Assembly (NCBI GenBank): GCA_944989445.1
Contig: CALYLW010000495.1
Location: 248,001 to 312,000, forward strand
Reading direction: 5' to 3'
Length of the DNA stretch: 64,000 nucleotides
Source: Ampullaceana balthica
Lineage: Eukaryota; Mollusca; Gastropoda; Lymnaeidae
The first letter of the stretch is position 1, and every line of letters begins with the position of its first letter. The position numbers and the translations under genes were made by a program. Positions 45,681 to 56,900 of the stretch are shown here, piece by piece. The notes beneath the pieces were generated by a model, which was given only the letters and a program-made list of their open reading frames with translations, was not told the origin of the DNA and ran no database searches.

Positions 45681-46321
45681 CAGTTGGACCTCGCTAAGTC
45701 GAACTTCCCTAAGTCAAAAACCTCCCTATACCGAATTAATTGTTAGGTCCCTGCCAAATTCCATAAGACTAATATATTTTAGATCTCCTTAACTCCAAGA
45801 GTTTAAACCTCTTTTTGTCGAATTTTCCAAGGCGTTAGGGCTATTATTCTGGAGTGAAATTTCAGAAAACGTGTTCCGTAGATGGACGTAAAATCTTATC
45901 TTAGTGCATTCCACGAGGGATTAAGCGACCCTTGCAAGTACAAAAAATGACAAAGACAAGGAAAAGGAGTGGTCAGTGGTAACTAATTCACGTCCCTTTG
46001 CTGCACGCTGTGACTCTTTTTAAAAAGAAAAATCTTACTCCCCCCCATCCGACTGTGGAGGGAGTAAAGGGGGGAGGGAATGTGTCTCTTCTCACGGGCA
46101 TGTGTCGGCAGGTCAAAGCAAGTTAGCTTCCTTTCATATGAAACATTGACACCGCTTCCCTTTCCTGTCAAGCCTACTAGCCGGTATGGCTGTCCACCCC
46201 TCAATATCTACATTGTCCATGATTAATTGGCGACTATTACGCCATTTCCCTTAACTCGAAAACTCCGGAAGTCGATTTTTTTTCCGGGTCCTTTTGAGTT
46301 CGACTTAGAGAGGTCCGATTG
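45681..46321. mobile_element. pogo/Tigger-type MITE nested in the hAT element (641 bp)
   Basis: Left end CAGTTGGACCTCGCTAAGTC; right end the complement of CAATCGGACCTCTCTAAGTC. TA flanks both ends (45679-45680, 46322-46323). The interior is non-coding. It is the innermost of three nested insertions. Confidence 0.88.
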
Positions 46322-47898
46322 TATTTATTTATATATACATTTAAAAATTAGAGATTTAGTGGCGCCCTTTTGAGCTAGCGCCCTTCGCAACTGCCCCGAT
46401 GCCAACCCGTTGCTACGCCACTGTTTATAGATTACAGTAAGGCCTTTGATAAAGTACAACATAACCAACTGATCGACATGTTGGAGAATATACAAATAGA
46501 TGGTAAAGATATGAGAATCATAAAGAACATATATTGGCAATAATCAGCTGCGATAAGGGTCGACCAGACGATCGGCAGCTATCACGAAATCCAGCTGGGG
46601 GTGAGACAGGGATGCATGATGTCACCAGACCTCTTTTCACTATACAGCGAAAACATAATGAAGCATATTGAGGGCCTTCCTGGAATATCTGTGGGAGGTT
46701 ACAATTTGAACAATTTGAGATACGCGGATGACACAGTGCTAATTGCAAATAGTGAAGAAGAACTCTAAAGATTGTTAGACAAAATAGTTAAGGAAAGCGC
46801 AAACAAAGGCCTAAGTTTGAACAAAAAGAAAACAGAAGTAATGGTAATATCCAAAAAGAAAACCAGTAGTAGATGGAGAAAAATTAAAACAAGTCACCAA
46901 ATTTAAATATCTGGGAACAACGTTGACCTCAGACGGAAGATGCACAACTGAGATAAAAAGCAGAATAGCACAAGCCAAAGCAATATTCAATAAAATGAAG
47001 AAACACCTGACCAACAAATCCATATCAATGGAAGTGAGAAGGAGAGTGATTCAATGCTACATCGAACCCGTTTTATTGTATGGATGTGAAGCCTGGACAG
47101 TTACAAAGGATTTACAGAAACGTTTAGAAACCTGTGCAATGTGGTTCCATAGAAGAATGTTAAAAATACCATGGACGGAGAAGAGGCGTAATGATGAGGT
47201 TCTAAAGAAGTAGGACAGACAAGGAACATTATGTCTAAATTTAGAAGGAGTCAATCTGGATTTTTTTGGACACATCTTGAGGCGAGGCAGGTTGGAACAC
47301 ATGGCAACGACGGGAAAGATCGAGGGCAAAAGAGATCGAGGCAGGCAGAGAGAAAAGATGCTGGATGGGCTGACCAGATGACATGGGGCGCGATCACCAG
47401 TGGAGTTGATTGACAAGACCAAAGACAGAGAGCTGTGGAGAGGCATGACCGCCTACGCCTCTGGGCACGGTACCTGATTTCGTGTAGTGGTAGTTAAAAT
47501 TGAAAAACAGCGCCCCAACATGGCTTTCTGCATTCCAAAATCTTTTTGAGAAGTAGCATCTATTGTTTGCGAAGTTTAAAATGAACACTAAATTCAAGAC
47601 AGGACTTTTGGCTTTAGGATGTTTTTTTTAATAATGATTTTTTTTAGGATGTGTACTATATGCTGTCAATTCCCATAACTATCGTTTGCTAACAAAGATG
47701 TAGACATTGCAAAAAGTTTGCAATAGAGGCAAAAAAACAGAATCTTTAGCTACAGCATGCACCAGCCATTTCTGGTAAATTTTCTCTCCATTGCTAAGAT
47801 GTATTATATCGCACGTATCGGTAGGGATATCAAAGTTAAAGCCATTGCTACTCTGCGCCGCTCCAAGTCGTAAAAATGTGAGGTAGTAAGGTAAATGT

Positions 47899-48180
47899 GG
47901 GGCGCGATGGTCGAGTGGCAGCGCGCTCGACTGGCGTACCGATGGCCACGAGTTCGAATCCATGTGAAAGCAAGGATTTTTTTCCCGAGGCCTAGGGCGT
48001 CCCTGAGTCACCCAGCTCCGAATGGGTACCTAACACTAGTTAGGCGGCTGGGTAATGCGTGGAACCCTTATAACCGAGGCATGTGAACGCTGCATCACTT
48101 GCCAACAGATCATCCTTCATCGTCTGTGGGCGCATTAATCTTCTGTATAGAAGGAGCGTCTGTATAGATAAGATAAATAT
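47899..48180 (+). mobile_element. tRNA-derived SINE, best-preserved copy
   Basis: Head GGGGCGCGATGGTCGAGTGG with A box, then B box GTTCGAATCC (47952-47961). Next are CCGAATGGGTACCTAACACT, GTGAACGCTGCATCACTTGC and CGTCTGTGGGCGCATTAATC, ending in the stem-loop CTTCTGTATAGAAGGAGCGTC and a GATAAGATAA tail. Length about 280 bp. Confidence 0.88.
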
Positions 48181-48851
48181 GTCTCCGGGCTCCAAGGTAC
48201 AGGGGCCCAAAATGAGGATTACAACGTTATATCATAGTAAAATTTGATGAAACAGAAAGTGTCGGGAGCGCCAATTTTATAACTTTAAAATAATCTTTCC
48301 ATGGGCAAATAATATCCTATAGTTAAACCTACAGTAACCTACCTGCTACCTATTGCGACGTAGAAACAACGATATACCCTACTCGTCATGAAACTCATTG
48401 CAGCCCGGGTTAAAATCCAATTTTTGCTTTATAATTTAATATTTATGAATCGTATATTATTTAAACGGATAATTTTATACACTATACCTCTTTGTGGGGT
48501 CAATCTAGTGGGAGCCATCTTCGACATTTTGTCCTGGATGCCCAGAAGCGACCGCTCGGGGGTTTCCCAGCTGTTACGTCCCCTTGGGGGAGGGGCCAGA
48601 TAGATGGGGAGGGGGGGTCTTCCAGGAAGACCCATACATTTTTTAACGATTAAAAATTGTTTTAACGATTAATCGACCCACCACTTATAAATGTGCTGGA
48701 AGTCAAAAAGTAAAATATTTCGGCCGATAAATATAAACTAATTTACGGAAGATTACACGAACATTTTGGTTTGGAGCTATTGACTGACTTGACTGTTCCA
48801 AATGTTGATAAAGGTTATGTGGCCATTGAGAGAAATCGTTTGCCTACCATG
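48181..48851. other. Unassigned interval with transposon-like pieces
   Basis: A GC-rich block at about 48500-48630 on the minus strand includes TCGAAGATGGCTCCC and a C-run, but no spliceable coding continuation is visible. 48640-48690 (TTAACGATTAATCGACCCAC) resembles a hAT-type terminus on the minus strand. Confidence 0.35.
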
Positions 48852-49040
48852 CACTGTTCCCTCTAAGTCTAAGCTTCGTTGGTCCGTGTGCAAAGTTTAA
48901 AAAACAAACAACTTGTGCGCAAAGTTGCACAACGTCCATTTTTTGTGCAATATTTTACAAAACTTGCTGCACGGCGATTCTAAACTCCTGCGTGGCGTCG
49001 TCAAATATCTGCGCCGCCGCGCTGCTTAAATGGAACATTG
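48852..49040. mobile_element. 189-bp hAT MITE with perfect target duplication
   Basis: It starts CACTGTTCCCTCTAAG and ends with the complement of CAATGTTCCATTTAAG. Perfect 8-bp duplication CTACCATG (48844-48851 and 49041-49048). The interior has repeated GTGCAAAGTT motifs and a CGCGCCGCGCTG-like GC patch. Relatives lie at 59228-59392 and at about 62131-62231. Confidence 0.93.
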
Positions 49041-49329
49041 CTACCATGATTCGAACACTTCGCTTACATATCACCTGCAAACCAAACATCCACTACAGTA
49101 TCAGAAACTTCAGCTGAGACAATCTAAAGCTATGTGAACGATTGTTCAGCTCGGCTGGTTATATTGTCAATAAGACCCGCTCATCACTTAAACCAAATAA
49201 TGTCAATACACTTGTCAGTTTGCGTTGTTGGTTAAAAGATGTCATATACAGAAGATATTCCAGGGTTATTTCGATTTTCGACAAGTGCGTTTAATAGATA
49301 CATAAATTGCAATTTTTGGTTTTAATCGA

Positions 49330-49870
49330 AATTAACGATTAATTAAAAGGGATGCCTTTTCCCCCGGTTTTCTAACATAATGCCTCTTCTCGTAATGTAG
49401 GTACAGCCATAAAACCTGGATCCTTTTTCTTAAAATACTGAACTGTTCTTTATCAATGTCAATAAAGTAATTTATTTGATGTTCAAATGCTTCATTTAGT
49501 AGGTTACATGGTATTATAGAAGAATATTTTCTTGCAAGGACTTGCAACTCATCAATGCGCTCTTTTATTTTCTTTTATAATTCCATCTATGGATAAAAAC
49601 ATTTCTCGTTGTACTTATCGTTCTAAAGATAGAACCACGTATTCTTAATTTTCCCTACTCATATGTTTTCCTCCTTCTAACTCGGCGTTCAGTTGATATC
49701 TCAACTCTTCACAAATTGTTTGGCTGGTATAACAGCTTTTTGTATTAGCACATCTCTTTGTTCCATGCAATCGGTTTGTATTAACTTTAAGAAATGACAG
49801 GTTCCCATAAATTGAGATAACATAGAAAAGAAAAAGATTGCATTGAATGGAGTAAAATTCGAGCATCTGA
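49330..49870 (-). pseudogene. Decayed hAT-like transposase fragment
   Basis: Minus-strand pieces: EMFLSIDGIIKE (about 49600), followed after a frameshift by ERIDELQVLARKYSSIIP, then LLNEAFEHQINYFIDIDKEQ and FSILRKRIQVLWLY (down to about 49390). Upstream, HGTKRCANTKSCYTSQTICE and ELRYQLN (about 49760-49680) may be part of the same protein. The spacing recalls the region before the C-terminal dimerisation domain of ZMYM/hAT-type transposases, but similarity is judged only by eye. Confidence 0.45.
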
Positions 49871-50739
49871 TCTCGTTTTACTAGTTCCTTCTTCAGATGT
49901 CAATTATTCCACGAAGCTTGACATTTTAAAGTATGTCTTATTGAAATTATTTATGCCTATTGTGATGTTTATTAACGGATAAATTTGAATATTTTAATGT
50001 TCTTGCCCTAAATCTTAATAATTTTCCATAAAATATACGAATTAAAATTATTTATACATTACTTTAATTGGATAGGCGCGCGACATTTTTAATGAATAAC
50101 CGCATTTTAATGAAAAACTCAAATTATTTGTGCTACTTAAATGGAATAAAAACAACACAATTTAATTTTTAATAATGTACCTAATAATAATTTTCGTGAA
50201 CACTCAAACAGTAATATAAATTACTACTTGCAAGTTAAACACAATATTTGAGCCCCCATGCCTTGTAGGTACTAACTATATCGTGGCGATATTAATAGCA
50301 TTATCTAAATAAATATTCAGTTGCCTCCTTACATATAGACATAGATTAAAATTTAATTTATTTAAATAATACAATTAGTACAACTATGTTATGATGTTGC
50401 ATTATTCCCCTACGAGTGAAAAAAATATTGGAATGTTAATGTTAATAAACCATATAACTAAATATGTGTCATTCTCTTTGAAGAGTCGAGTCTTTGACTT
50501 TTATGAACCGGCTTACAATGCCATGTGACTAAAGTAAACCATTACGCTAATTAACGTTTTACGCTCTTAGAGCATTCTTGCATTTTTCTTGTGTACAGAT
50601 GGTTGTTATCTACATGCATATCGATTTTTTTTTAAATTAACAGCTATTAAAAATAAATATTAATTGTATAAATAATAATTAAACTTTACTAAAATAACAA
50701 TCGTATTTTTTTTTCGTGGATAGCTAACAGTAACTTAAA
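49871..50739. other. Unassigned AT-rich interval
   Basis: No exon, repeat or transposon terminus recognised before the Helitron start. Confidence 0.4.
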
Positions 50740-53152
50740 TCTAATATATAAAGATGAAAGTTTGTGTGTTTGTTTGTTTGTGTGTTTGTTTGTTACCAAT
50801 GGAAATCCACACCGTTGGGCCCAGGATGCTGAAATTTTGCATGGGGCTCTCATTCGACCCTAGACAGGTCGTAGGCTATGTTTCAACCCCAGGTGACCAC
50901 CCCTAGGGTAAGGGGGCCCATAATCAGAAAATGTAGAGCCAAATAAAGACAAAATAAATTCTCATTTCGATATTGAACAGCTTCATGCGGGCATTCAAAA
51001 CGAGTTCATTTTGGTGCGTTATTTTTTACAATACTTTATTTTTAGCTGTGCGCTTTCAAAAATCTTTTATTGTCAAATTACGGTGCGCACCTTTTCGTGT
51101 ACGCATCTAAAAGTGAGCAGTGTAATTTTATTATAATAACATTCATATTTGTTTTGGCCTTGCGGTACAAAACAGTGGCCTTTTATACAAATACTTTCTT
51201 GATATTATAGATCTGTTGACACTATTTCATTACATTTGTCACACGATGTATGGTATTTATTTTAAAATTAAGAGTTTTATTATGTTGTTTCTTATGACTC
51301 AAATTTTAATTTAAACAAATACTAATTATGTGAGGGTATTTTATGTGGAAAGAAATTGCCCAAGTCAAAAAAGCTTAATCGTAATTTAGAGGAACTATAC
51401 GTTTGTTTTTCTTAAAATTTGTTGCGTGTTCTATATTAATTTTTCTTGCTTATTTTACTTGCTCAATCCCTTAAATTTAATTATTAAAGTTAGTCATCAA
51501 TGAATATTACATGCATATAAAAGCCTACGACCAATGCTGAGTTTTTTTTATTACATACGCTCTATAAATTTACAATTTAAACCTTTCTACCGGACTTATA
51601 AACATTAGCATATTAAACTCAATACAAGTGAACCGATAAGCAATTAATTAAGTTGGGCGGCGAATTGAATATGCCATGGTCATTACGCTGTTGCGGAATA
51701 ACAAAAGCCATTTTAAAAATAGATGTTTAGTCAAACATAGCATCTTTTTTTCCTATTTCGTAAATAATGTATTTATTTTTCAGAAACTAAATCTGGTGTT
51801 TGAAATATAATTTACAAACTATGATGTCCCATCGGGAAACATGGTCCAAAACATACTTGAATTCCTTTTTAAAATTATATCTATTACATAAAAGCCGTAA
51901 ATTTAAATCGTAAAACATAGAGACAAATATATAAAAGCATTATATATCATTCCCATATTAAAACACTAATTAATAAAAACTATAAACAAGTATAAAATTT
52001 ATTTTTGGAGCAGTACTGCATTATAAGATTTCATTTTAAGCGCCCACCTTTAAATTAACTTTAATTGACTAAAAATTGACTATACTTTTTTCACTTTTGT
52101 CCCATTCTACAAAACGGTCCCATTTAGCGATGGATTCCAAAATCTTATATGTTGCTGTTTCACCAAGGGATTCAATTCTTTTTTGATTCCCGTTTTCAGA
52201 TAAGACATTATATTTTGTAAAAAAAAATTTCCTGTTTTTGTTTCTGGAAATTAGATAAAGGGCGATTTTTACTCATTACTTTTAGTTCAGAGTTCAGTCG
52301 TGCTTAATTGTTTTTAGTATGATTCGTAAATTTTACAGACTTTTAGTCAAATGGGAAGTTGGACCATTAGTGAGAGGGGGCTTAGGCTTTTATTAGTATA
52401 GAAAAGGGGAGGGCACTAAATGAAGTTAATCAAGAGAAATACAAAAAAATAAGAAGAAAGTAAATCGTTGCATACACATACATACTTAACAAATAACTAT
52501 TTGAATATTTTCAACAACATAATAAAACTTGCTCATTACTATAAACTTACTTATTAAAGTTAAGAATCAGTGATCTTGACATGCATATAAAGGCCTAGGA
52601 CCTATGTTGTCATTTCATGTTTACATAATTTTATGTTTACATAAGCTAAACAAATTAACTATTTAAACTTTAGCTAACGAACTTATTAAGAGAGTCATTA
52701 AACTTAACACAAGTGAACCTAAAGATCACCAATTCCGTGTAGTTAGAAGCATAAAAATCTGGGTGGTTGTTAAGTACACTTTCGTGGTGGTAACGAGCAA
52801 AAAAAATATTTAAATATCAATTTTCATATAGCCCATATAATGAAAAAAACGTCTTTGTGCCCCCGGCCCCCATGACTGAATTGCAACTTTTTTACGCAAA
52901 TGATCGTCGTGAGAGGCTACTCAACAACTTCCCAAAGTTTCATGCTTCTACCTACACGCGAAGTTGGAGAATTCAATTAGTGATGAGTCAGTTTTTTATA
53001 TAAGAAAAAAAACTACAGAGCCTATGACCTGTCCCGGGTCAAATGAGGGTCCCATGCAAAATTTCAGAACCTACGTCCAACGGTGTGGCATTCTATGAGT
53101 AACAAAACAAACAAAAGAAACAAACAAACAAACTTTCATCTTTATATATTAG
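50740..53152. repeat. Inverted pair of Helitron-type 5' ends with direct repeats between
   Basis: The first ~160 bp (TCTAATATATAAAGATGAAA, a GTTT-rich run, CCACACCGTTGGGC, CTGAAATTTTGCATGGG, ACAGGTCGTAGGC) recurs as a diverged reverse complement at about 52995-53152. Between them, 51482-51650 and 52552-52740 form a diverged direct repeat (TTATTAAAGTTA, ATGCATATAAAAGCCTA, ACAAGTGAACC). Two further related ends (AAGTTGGA.CATTAGTGA followed by TATATAAG or TTATTAGTATAG) occur at about 52360-52402 and 52964-52988. Confidence 0.7.
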
Positions 53153-53988
53153 ATGGGGTTTTCCCGCTTTGGGAATGTCAATGTTTGACTGTTGCACAGT
53201 GCGCACTATTTTGACACATGCTTGGTGTGACGTAGTTTGGTGTGGGATGACGTCAATAGAGAGATATGCTAGAGGGACGATTTTGTAGCGGAGAGCACGC
53301 ACAGTGTTGTTATTATTTTGCCTTGAAGGATTTCTTTGTTCAATTAAAATATTGATTCTTCTGATGGTGTTTTTACTTATTGAGTTGAAGCCTTGTGAGT
53401 CATAAAAATCATTAGAACTTGACATTCTTAAGAAGAACAAATGAAATTAATCTCTTTAGAATGTGTTTTTTAAGATTTTACAATAACTAACCTTACCTAA
53501 CCAAACTTGAAGTAGTAAACAAGTTTATATATTAGCCTTTCTAATACCTTTCAGCCATTTAGTGGTGCTAATAGAATACATTAAATTCATCTGTTCATTG
53601 ATGTTAAGAAGGATGAATTAAATACATATATTTATTGATCCGGTGAAGGTTAAATTAAATTAATCTCTTCTGAATATTTTTTTTTGGATCTTATAATCAA
53701 TACAAAATATCACTAAACAAATTATATATCCAAAACTTAAATTAACACTTCACCTGTTTTACAAATGTCCAAACACAATTGATGTGTCCGAATTAAACAA
53801 ATAGTCATGGGGTAGCAAAATTTAAACTAATTTAATAATTTACTTATAAGTTACTTATTTATCTAAGTTACTTATAAGTTTATTGATGCTAAAAGGGGGG
53901 GAAACCTTCAGTATGGTATTTAAGAAGAACGTTTAACAAAGGGAAATACTTAAAAGCAGTTGTACACTAAAACAATATATAAGCTATT

Positions 53989-56900
53989 ATGTTCCAATCT
54001 TTCTTCAGAGAAATCATGCCCCCAAAAAGAAAAACTCAATTAGGTCGTGTTTCTAAAACGGCAAAGATGCAAGCCTTACACAGAGAAAATGAAACGAATG
54101 AACAAACACAGGCAAGACTTGCTGTTGAGAGAGAAAGAGTTTCAATCAGAAGAGCTAATGAAACCAGTGAACAAACACAGGCAAGACTTGATGATGAGAG
54201 AGAAAGAGGTTCCATAAGAAGAGCTAATGAAACCAGTGAACAAACACAGGCAAGACTTGATGATAAGAGAGAAAGAGTTTCAATCAGAAGAGCTAATGAA
54301 ACCAGTGAACAAACACAGGCAAGACTTGATGATGAGAGAGAAAGAGTTTCAATCAGAAGAGCTAATGAAACCAGTGAACAAACACAGGCAAGACTTGATG
54401 ATGAGAGAGAAAGAGTTTCAATCAGAAGAGCTAATGAAACCAGTGAACAAACACAGGCAAGACTTGATGATGAGAGAGAAAGAGTTTCAATCAGAAGAGC
54501 TAATGAAACCAATAAACAAACACAGGCAAGACTTGATGAAAAAAGAGTCAGATCTTCAATGAGAAGAGCCAATGAACCAAATAAACAAACCCAAATAAGA
54601 CTTGCAGACCAGAGAAATGGAAATTTAAACAGAAGAAGAAATGAAATGCAGCAAGACCTAAAAGGTGCTGCTCATCAATATGACCCAGATATTCCATACC
54701 ATCAACATGAAAAGGTCAACATTGGTGAGATGAACTTGATCTGCAAGCATTGCAGTGCATTTAAATGGAAAGATGAGCACCCTGGAATGTGCTGTTCAAA
54801 TGGCAAAGTTAAACTAGAGACTCTGCAACATCCACCTGAGCCACTTGATCATTTGCTTCAAGGTGTATCTCAAACGTCTAAACGCTTCCTAGCCAACATC
54901 AGAAAATACAACTCATGCTTTCAAATGACATCTTTTGGTGCCAGCAAAGAAATTCGTGAACAAGGATTCATGCCAACATTTAAAGTTCAAGGCCAAATTT
55001 ATAACAGGGCTGTAAAGGCGAACCTCAGTTTCTGCAGATCTATTTCATGGGAGAACAAGCTAGAGAAGTCCAACAAAGATGTGCAAACTTTCCAGACTTG
55101 CAACAAAATGTTGTTTTGGAGTTGCAAGAACTCCTACATGCAAACAATGCCTACCTTCAAATTTTCAAGACAGCTCTAGAAAGAATGCCAACTGATGAAT
55201 ACAAAGTTGTGATACGAGCTGACAAAGCACCAAGACATGAACACCAAAGGCGGTTCAATGTACCAACATTTGATGAAGTGGCCATTGTCATGGTAGGAAA
55301 TGAATTTGACAGACGTGACATTGTCCTTCAAAAGCGAAACAACCTTCTCCAAAGAGTTGCAGAAACTCATCGCTCTTATGATGCTCTGCAATACCCCCTA
55401 ATGTTTTGGCAAGGTGAAGATGGGTACTCCCTTGGCATTCCTCAGACAAACCCAGACACGGGAAACAATGTTTTGGGTAAAAAGGTTACAGCAATGGACT
55501 TTTATGCATATCGAATCATGATTCGCAGTGGTGAAGATAACCATCTCTTGAAATTTAGACAGCTGTTCCATCAATTCATCGTAGATATGTACGCGAAAAT
55601 TGAAAGTGAACGCTTGCTCTACATCCGTCTAAATCAAAAGAAGCTGAGAGTTGAAGACTACATTCACCTCAGAGATGCCATTGCAAATGATGCCAATCCA
55701 AATGATCTGGGGAAAATGGTTATCTTGCCAGCAACATTTACAGGAAGTCCAAGACACATGCATGAGTACACTCAAGATGCTATGACTTATGTCAGAAATT
55801 ATGGAAGGCCAGATTTGTTTATCACCTTTACATGCAATCCACTATGGCAAGAAATTCAGGCTCATCTTTTACCTGGCCAATCAGCAGTGGATCGACATGA
55901 TTTGGTTGCTAGAGTCTTCAAACGAAAACTATCAAAATTAATGGGAGTCATTACAAAAAGTCATGTCTATGGTGAAACGAGATGCTGGATGTACTCAATT
56001 GAATGGCAGAAGAGAGGCTTACCCCATGCACACATCCTAATCTGGCTGATGAAAAAATTACGACCTAATCAAATTGACAATGTAATCTCAGCAGAAATAC
56101 CAAACTCTACACAAGATAATTTTTTGTTTGAAATTGTTGTGAAAAATATGCTGCATGGACCCTGTGGAAACTTGAACAGAAACTCTGCTTGCATGGTTGA
56201 TGGGAAATGCTCAAAAAAATATCCAAGGAATTTGATACAAGAAACTAAAACTGGTGAAGATGGCTATCCTGTGTACAGACGCCGTAAACCAGGAGATGGT
56301 GGTTTTACTGCAAAAATCAAAATGAAGGTTGGTTCAACATATCAAGAAATAGAAATGGACAACAGATGGGTGGTTCCCTACACTCCAATTTTGACAAAAA
56401 TGTTTCAAGCTCACATAAATGTCGAATCTTGCCAATCTGTCAAGGCCATCAAATACATCTGCAAGTACGTCAATAAAGGAAGTGACCAGGCCGTTTTTGG
56501 TCTTGAAGGAAACCAAGAGAATCCAGATGGGGTGCAAAAATTTCTAATGGGTCGTTACATCAGCAGCAATGAAGCAGTCTGGAGAATTTTGAATTTCAAA
56601 ATTCATGAACGGTATCCAACAGTTGTTCACTTGAGTGTTCATCTTGAAAATGGGCAAAGAGTATACTTCAACCAAGAAAATATATATATTCAAATTCTGG
56701 AGCCACCAAGAACAACTTTGACAGCTTTTTTTCAACTGTGCCAACAAGACGACTTTGCAAAAACCATTCTCTATTGTGTGGTTCCAAGGTACTATACTTG
56801 GAATGCTTCTCAAAAAATATTTAAACAACGAAAACAAGGAGCAGATGTTGAATATCATCCAGGGATAAAATCTTCAGATGCATTGGGACGTGTGTACACC

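Larger units (their letters stand above)
44768..46423. mobile_element. hAT-type element nested in the LINE (1.66 kb)
   Basis: It starts CAGAGGCGTAACTAGG and ends with the complement of CAGTGGCGTAGCAACGG. The flanking 8-bp duplication is TTTCTAGA (44760-44767) and TTTATAGA (46424-46431), differing at one base. Removing the element and one duplication restores the RT reading frame. The interior has GGCGCCCTT-rich subterminal motifs at both ends, no transposase, and a nested pogo MITE. Confidence 0.9.
44128..47475 (+). pseudogene. Degenerate LINE reverse transcriptase, split by a hAT element
   Basis: Remnant of the RT half of a non-LTR retrotransposon. Visible blocks in order: MYRRIDELTGRKTTNG near 44134, TRGEVKKALRRMKTNKSPG + PDKITKEE near 44330-44410, GYIPKELRRSIFIALPKKPG, then DLYFCFLD, where the hAT element interrupts. 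After it, IDYSKAFDKVQHNQLIDML resumes at 46430, then LGVRQGCMMSPDLFSLY and the catalytic YADD near 46720. Next are LSLNKKKTEVMV, FKYLGTTLTSDG, PVLLYGCEAWTV, RRMLKIPWTEKRRNDEVL, GHILRRGRLEHM and a terminal GHGT-stop near 47470. The style of the C-terminus recalls RTE/CR1-like LINEs; I cannot fix the clade. Several stops and at least two frameshifts make it dead. No endonuclease part is seen. Confidence 0.85.

Noticed and set aside
48429..48635. Possible first exon on the minus strand (TCGAAGATGGCTCCC context)
   Set aside because: The start context is attractive, but no downstream exon with matching phase, domain or splice signals could be found before the next elements.
54036..54572. 178-codon minus-strand frame rich in Leu/Ser
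   Set aside because: It is the antisense of the STPR repeat coding region of the Helitron and repeats with the same 69-bp period.
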